From Burkholderiales bacterium (GTDB taxonomy: Bacteria > Pseudomonadota > Gammaproteobacteria > Burkholderiales > Burkholderiaceae_C): a stretch of DNA of 36,740 bases. Below the pieces are notes generated by a model. The model was given only the letters and a program-made list of their open reading frames with translations, did not search any database and was not told where the DNA came from. This document shows, piece by piece, positions 34,089 through 36,740 of this stretch; the stretch's first letter is position 1, and each line of letters opens with the position of its first letter. Location of the stretch: the NCBI GenBank assembly GCA_028869095.1, contig JAGWTE010000003.1, positions 1 to 36,740 on the forward strand, written 5' to 3'. Made by a program: the position numbers and the translations under genes.

Positions 34089-34865
34089 ATGAAACCGACT
34101 CTCACCCCCCTTCAGACATCACGCGCAGACTGGCGTTCGGTGGCTTTGCTCCGGGCCTGGCTGTGGGCGGTGATGGCGTGTGTCACCTGCTTTGCCGGCT
34201 CTGCATGGGCTCAGGCAGATTCTTTACAGGCGACGATCGAAGAATTCGTGCGGCATCAGTCCAGCCCGGCGGCTGACGCGGCTGTGGCGGCTGAAGAGCA
34301 GCGCGCGCGCCGCGTCGAGGTCGAACTGGGCCAACTGGACCCGCGCCTGAAGCTGGCACCCTGTGACAAAGTGCGCGCTTACGTGCCCACTGGCTCGCCT
34401 TTGTGGGGCCGTAGCCGGGTGGGGCTGCGTTGCGAACAAGGGCCCACTCGTTGGAATATTTTCTGGCCGGTGACGGTCAAGGTGTACGGTCAAGCCCTGG
34501 TGGCTGCAGTGCCCCTGCGTCCCGGCGCCTTGGTCAACGCAGCTGATTTGCGCGTTGCCGAGGTCGACCTGGCCGCCAACCCTTCGCCCGCTGTGGTCAA
34601 TCTGACCGACATCGTGGGCCGTGCAGTGGCGCGCAATGTCGAGCCCGGTCAAAGCATCCGCCAGGAAGACATCAAACTGCGCCGCTGGTTCGCCGCCGGG
34701 GATCCGGTCCGGGTAGTGGTCAAGGGTTCCGGCTTCCAGATTTCATCAGAAGGAACGGCACTGACCCCGGGAGACGAGGGCCGATGCGCCCGAGTCCGCA
34801 CCGATAATGGCCGCGTTGTGTGCGCCCAGCCGGTAGGCGATCGACAGGTGGAGTTGGTCTTATGA
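34089..34865 (+). CDS. flgA: Flagellar P-ring assembly chaperone
   Basis: Signal peptide; divergent from flgB; LVNAADLRVAEVDLAANPSPAVVNLTDIVGRAVARNVEPGQSIRQEDIKLRRWFAAGDPVRVVVKGSGFQISSEGTAL (SAF domain). Confidence 0.95.
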   Translation: MKPTLTPLQTSRADWRSVALLRAWLWAVMACVTCFAGSAWAQADSLQATIEEFVRHQSSPAADAAVAAEEQRARRVEVELGQLDPRLKLAPCDKVRAYVPTGSPLWGRSRVGLRCEQGPTRWNIFWPVTVKVYGQALVAAVPLRPGALVNAADLRVAEVDLAANPSPAVVNLTDIVGRAVARNVEPGQSIRQEDIKLRRWFAAGDPVRVVVKGSGFQISSEGTALTPGDEGRCARVRTDNGRVVCAQPVGDRQVELVL

Positions 34866-34884
34866 AACACTTCTTGCCGATTGC

Positions 34885-34906
34885 ACCCCCTTATCCAAGG
34901 GGGTTT
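34885..34906 (+). terminator. Short hairpin downstream of flgA (weak terminator candidate)
   Basis: ACCCCCTT ATCC AAGGGGGT followed by TT only. Confidence 0.5.
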
Positions 34907-34919
34907 CGGCGTTTGGCAT

Positions 34920-34946
34920 TAAAGTCAGTGCAGGCCGCGTCGATAT
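34920..34946 (+). promoter_or_regulatory. Putative FliA (sigma28) promoter upstream of flgM
   Basis: TAAAGTCA-N11-GTCGATAT versus consensus TAAAGTTT-N11-GCCGATAA: correct spacing, 6/8 in each box. Confidence 0.65.
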
Positions 34947-34992
34947 CGCGGATGTGACCACTCGGAAACTGTCCGAGACAAAGGAGTACATC

Positions 34993-35298
34993 ATGAAGAT
35001 CGGCAACCCTATTGATAAAGCGACCGGCAGCTCGTCGAGCCACCGGACCGAGGGCGCCACCACCACATCCTCTGGCAAAACCTCGTCTTTGGACGGCGGT
35101 GTGTCCCAGAGCGCGAAAGTGTCCCTGTCCCCCATGGCCACCAGCCTGTTCTCAGGCAGTGACCCTGCTTTTGACGCGGGCAAGGTGGACAAGGTCAAGC
35201 AGTCCATTGACGACGGCACCTACAAGGTGGACCCCGAAGTCATCGCTGACAAGCTTATTTCCAACGCCAAGGATCTGCTCAAGCGCAGCAGCAACTGA
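34993..35298 (+). CDS. flgM: Anti-sigma28 factor
   Basis: MKIGNPIDKATGSSSS...VSLSPMATSLFSGSDPAFDAGKVDKVKQSIDDGTYKVDPEVIADKLISNAKDLL; downstream of flgA, upstream of flgN; GGAG ribosome binding site. Confidence 0.94.
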   Translation: MKIGNPIDKATGSSSSHRTEGATTTSSGKTSSLDGGVSQSAKVSLSPMATSLFSGSDPAFDAGKVDKVKQSIDDGTYKVDPEVIADKLISNAKDLLKRSSN

Positions 35299-35328
35299 TT
35301 CGTGTCGTAGTTGTGCATTCGTACCCAG

Positions 35329-35730
35329 ATGACTGAATCTGCTCGTCCTGATTCCGTGGCTCAAGCGCTCGATTTGTCTGCTCATGTGTCAGATATCGAG
35401 CAGTGTTTGAGTGCATTGGACGCCGCTTTGGTGTCCGGGGAATCTGCCGCCATCGAAGAGGTGGGGCAGCGGCTTCAACGTAGTCTGGCTGATTCGCTGG
35501 CGGCCTTTCGGCATGCCACGCATGAAGGCAAAACGCCTTTGAGCCCCGAGCTCAAGCAGCGGCTGATGCTGGCTCAATCTCGCATCACGGCCCAACAGGC
35601 CCTGGTTCACCGCTCAGGCGCAGCCATTGAGCGCACGCTCAACATCCTGCTGCCGCGTGAAGAGTCGCCGACCTACGGCGCGCCAGGTCAAGGTCCGGCC
35701 GGCAGGGTGGCCAACGCCTATAAGTCATGA
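35329..35730 (+). CDS. flgN: Flagellar export chaperone FlgN-like
   Basis: Small helical ORF immediately after flgM (MTESARPDSVAQALDLSAHVSDIEQCLSALDAALVSGESAAIEEVGQRLQRSLADSLAAF...INILLP-like C-terminus TLNILLPRE). Assignment relies strongly on position. Confidence 0.8.
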   Translation: MTESARPDSVAQALDLSAHVSDIEQCLSALDAALVSGESAAIEEVGQRLQRSLADSLAAFRHATHEGKTPLSPELKQRLMLAQSRITAQQALVHRSGAAIERTLNILLPREESPTYGAPGQGPAGRVANAYKS

Positions 35731-35743
35731 CACCTCAGGGCCT

Positions 35744-36740
35744 TTAGCCCCGTGCCATGCCTTCCGCCATCCCCTCCACCATGAGTTGCACGCGCTGACG
35801 TCCCTGGTATTCGTCCAGGCTGACGCGGAACGCCAATTGTGTTTTGGCGGGCAAGGGCTCGGTGCGTCCAAACCAGATGCCGTCGCGCACCTGACCTTGC
35901 ACCCGCAAGCTGAGCTTGAGGTGGCGCTCGCCCACCAGCCGTTGACCGATGACATCGACCTCGTCGCTGAACACGGGCGGCTCAAAACCGGGGCCCCACA
36001 CGGCGCTGTCCAGGGCCGCCACGGTGTCGGCGCTGAACCATTGCGCATCCAGCGGGCCATCGGTGCTGATCTGGCGCGCCAGCAAGCTGGGGTCCAGACA
36101 CTCGTCGGTCACCTGCTGAAGGGCGGCATCAAAGGTGTCGAAGTCTTCTTCGCCGATGGTGCAACCGGCGGCCATGGCGTGTCCGCCAAACTTTCTGAGC
36201 AGGCCTGGGTGGCGTTTGCTGACCAGGTCCAGCGCATCGCGCAGGTGAAAGCCCGGGATCGAGCGGCCTGATCCCTTGAGCAAGCCATCCTGCCCCAAGG
36301 CGAACACAAAGGTGGGGCGGTGCAGGCGGTCTTTCAGACGCGAGGCCACGATGCCCACCACGCCTTCGTGGAACTCGGGGTCAAAGATGGAGATGGCAGC
36401 GGGCGGTTCGCCCTCGGGCATCAGGGATTCGAGCAATTGCTCGGCCTGATCGCGCATGCCGCTTTCCAGCTCACGGCGTTCACGGTTGATCGCGTCAAGC
36501 TGTTTGGCCAGTTCGGTCGCACGGACGGGGTCATCGCAACTCAGGCATTCGATCCCCAAGCCCATCTCGGCCAGGCGGCCTGCGGCGTTCACACGGGGGC
36601 CCAGGGCAAAGCCAAAGTCCTGGCTGCTGGCCTTGGCCGGATCACGTCCAGCGGCTTGGAACAGGGCCGCGATACCCGCTTGCATGCGGCCACTGCGGAT
36701 GCGTTTGAGGCCCTGGCTGACCAGGCGGCGGTTGTTGGGG
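35744..36740 (-). CDS. recJ: Single-stranded-DNA-specific exonuclease RecJ (partial, C-terminal part; truncated at window end)
   Basis: Reverse-strand reading PNNRRLVSQGLKRIRSGRMQAGIAALFQAAGRDPAKASSQDFGFALGPRVNAAGRLAEMGLGIECL...GHAMAAGCTI. Confidence 0.95.
   Translation of the reverse strand, partial: PNNRRLVSQGLKRIRSGRMQAGIAALFQAAGRDPAKASSQDFGFALGPRVNAAGRLAEMGLGIECLSCDDPVRATELAKQLDAINRERRELESGMRDQAEQLLESLMPEGEPPAAISIFDPEFHEGVVGIVASRLKDRLHRPTFVFALGQDGLLKGSGRSIPGFHLRDALDLVSKRHPGLLRKFGGHAMAAGCTIGEEDFDTFDAALQQVTDECLDPSLLARQISTDGPLDAQWFSADTVAALDSAVWGPGFEPPVFSDEVDVIGQRLVGERHLKLSLRVQGQVRDGIWFGRTEPLPAKTQLAFRVSLDEYQGRQRVQLMVEGMAEGMARG

Noticed and set aside
35731-35743. Terminator between flgN and recJ
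   Set aside because: Only 13 bp between stop codons with a 4-bp GGGC/GCCC pairing; not a credible terminator on sequence alone.

Overview
The window looks like chromosomal DNA from a high-GC betaproteobacterium (Burkholderiales-like; inferred from gene content, no search run). The right third (about 22.2-35.7 kb) is a flagellar locus: on the minus strand flgB-C-D-E-F-G-H-I-J-K-L, followed by a degenerate EAL/HDOD signalling protein 14 bp after flgL; on the plus strand flgA, flgM and flgN; recJ is cut by the window's right edge. The left two thirds carry: a partial pirin divergent from an NADPH-dependent FMN reductase; a FeeM-like N-acyl amino acid synthase/GNAT gene whose 3' end overlaps a hybrid histidine kinase; a periplasmic binding protein plus CHASE8-like hybrid kinase plus convergent TonB receptor; an MFS transporter; a lipase/foldase pair; a GntR/FCD regulator; an S8 subtilase with a GlyGly-CTERM-like tail; and a five-gene cluster behind a strong Fur-box match (di-heme peroxidase-like lipoprotein, porin, FMN-binding protein, ApbE, small histidine-rich membrane protein). 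The observations I rate highest are the Fur-box-led flavin/heme cluster, a 10-nt G tract inside flgK (possible phase-variation tract), the binding protein/CHASE8 kinase/TonB receptor module, the predicted FliA promoter before flgM, and several unexplained intergenic dyads. No tRNA, rRNA, CRISPR array or transposase was seen.
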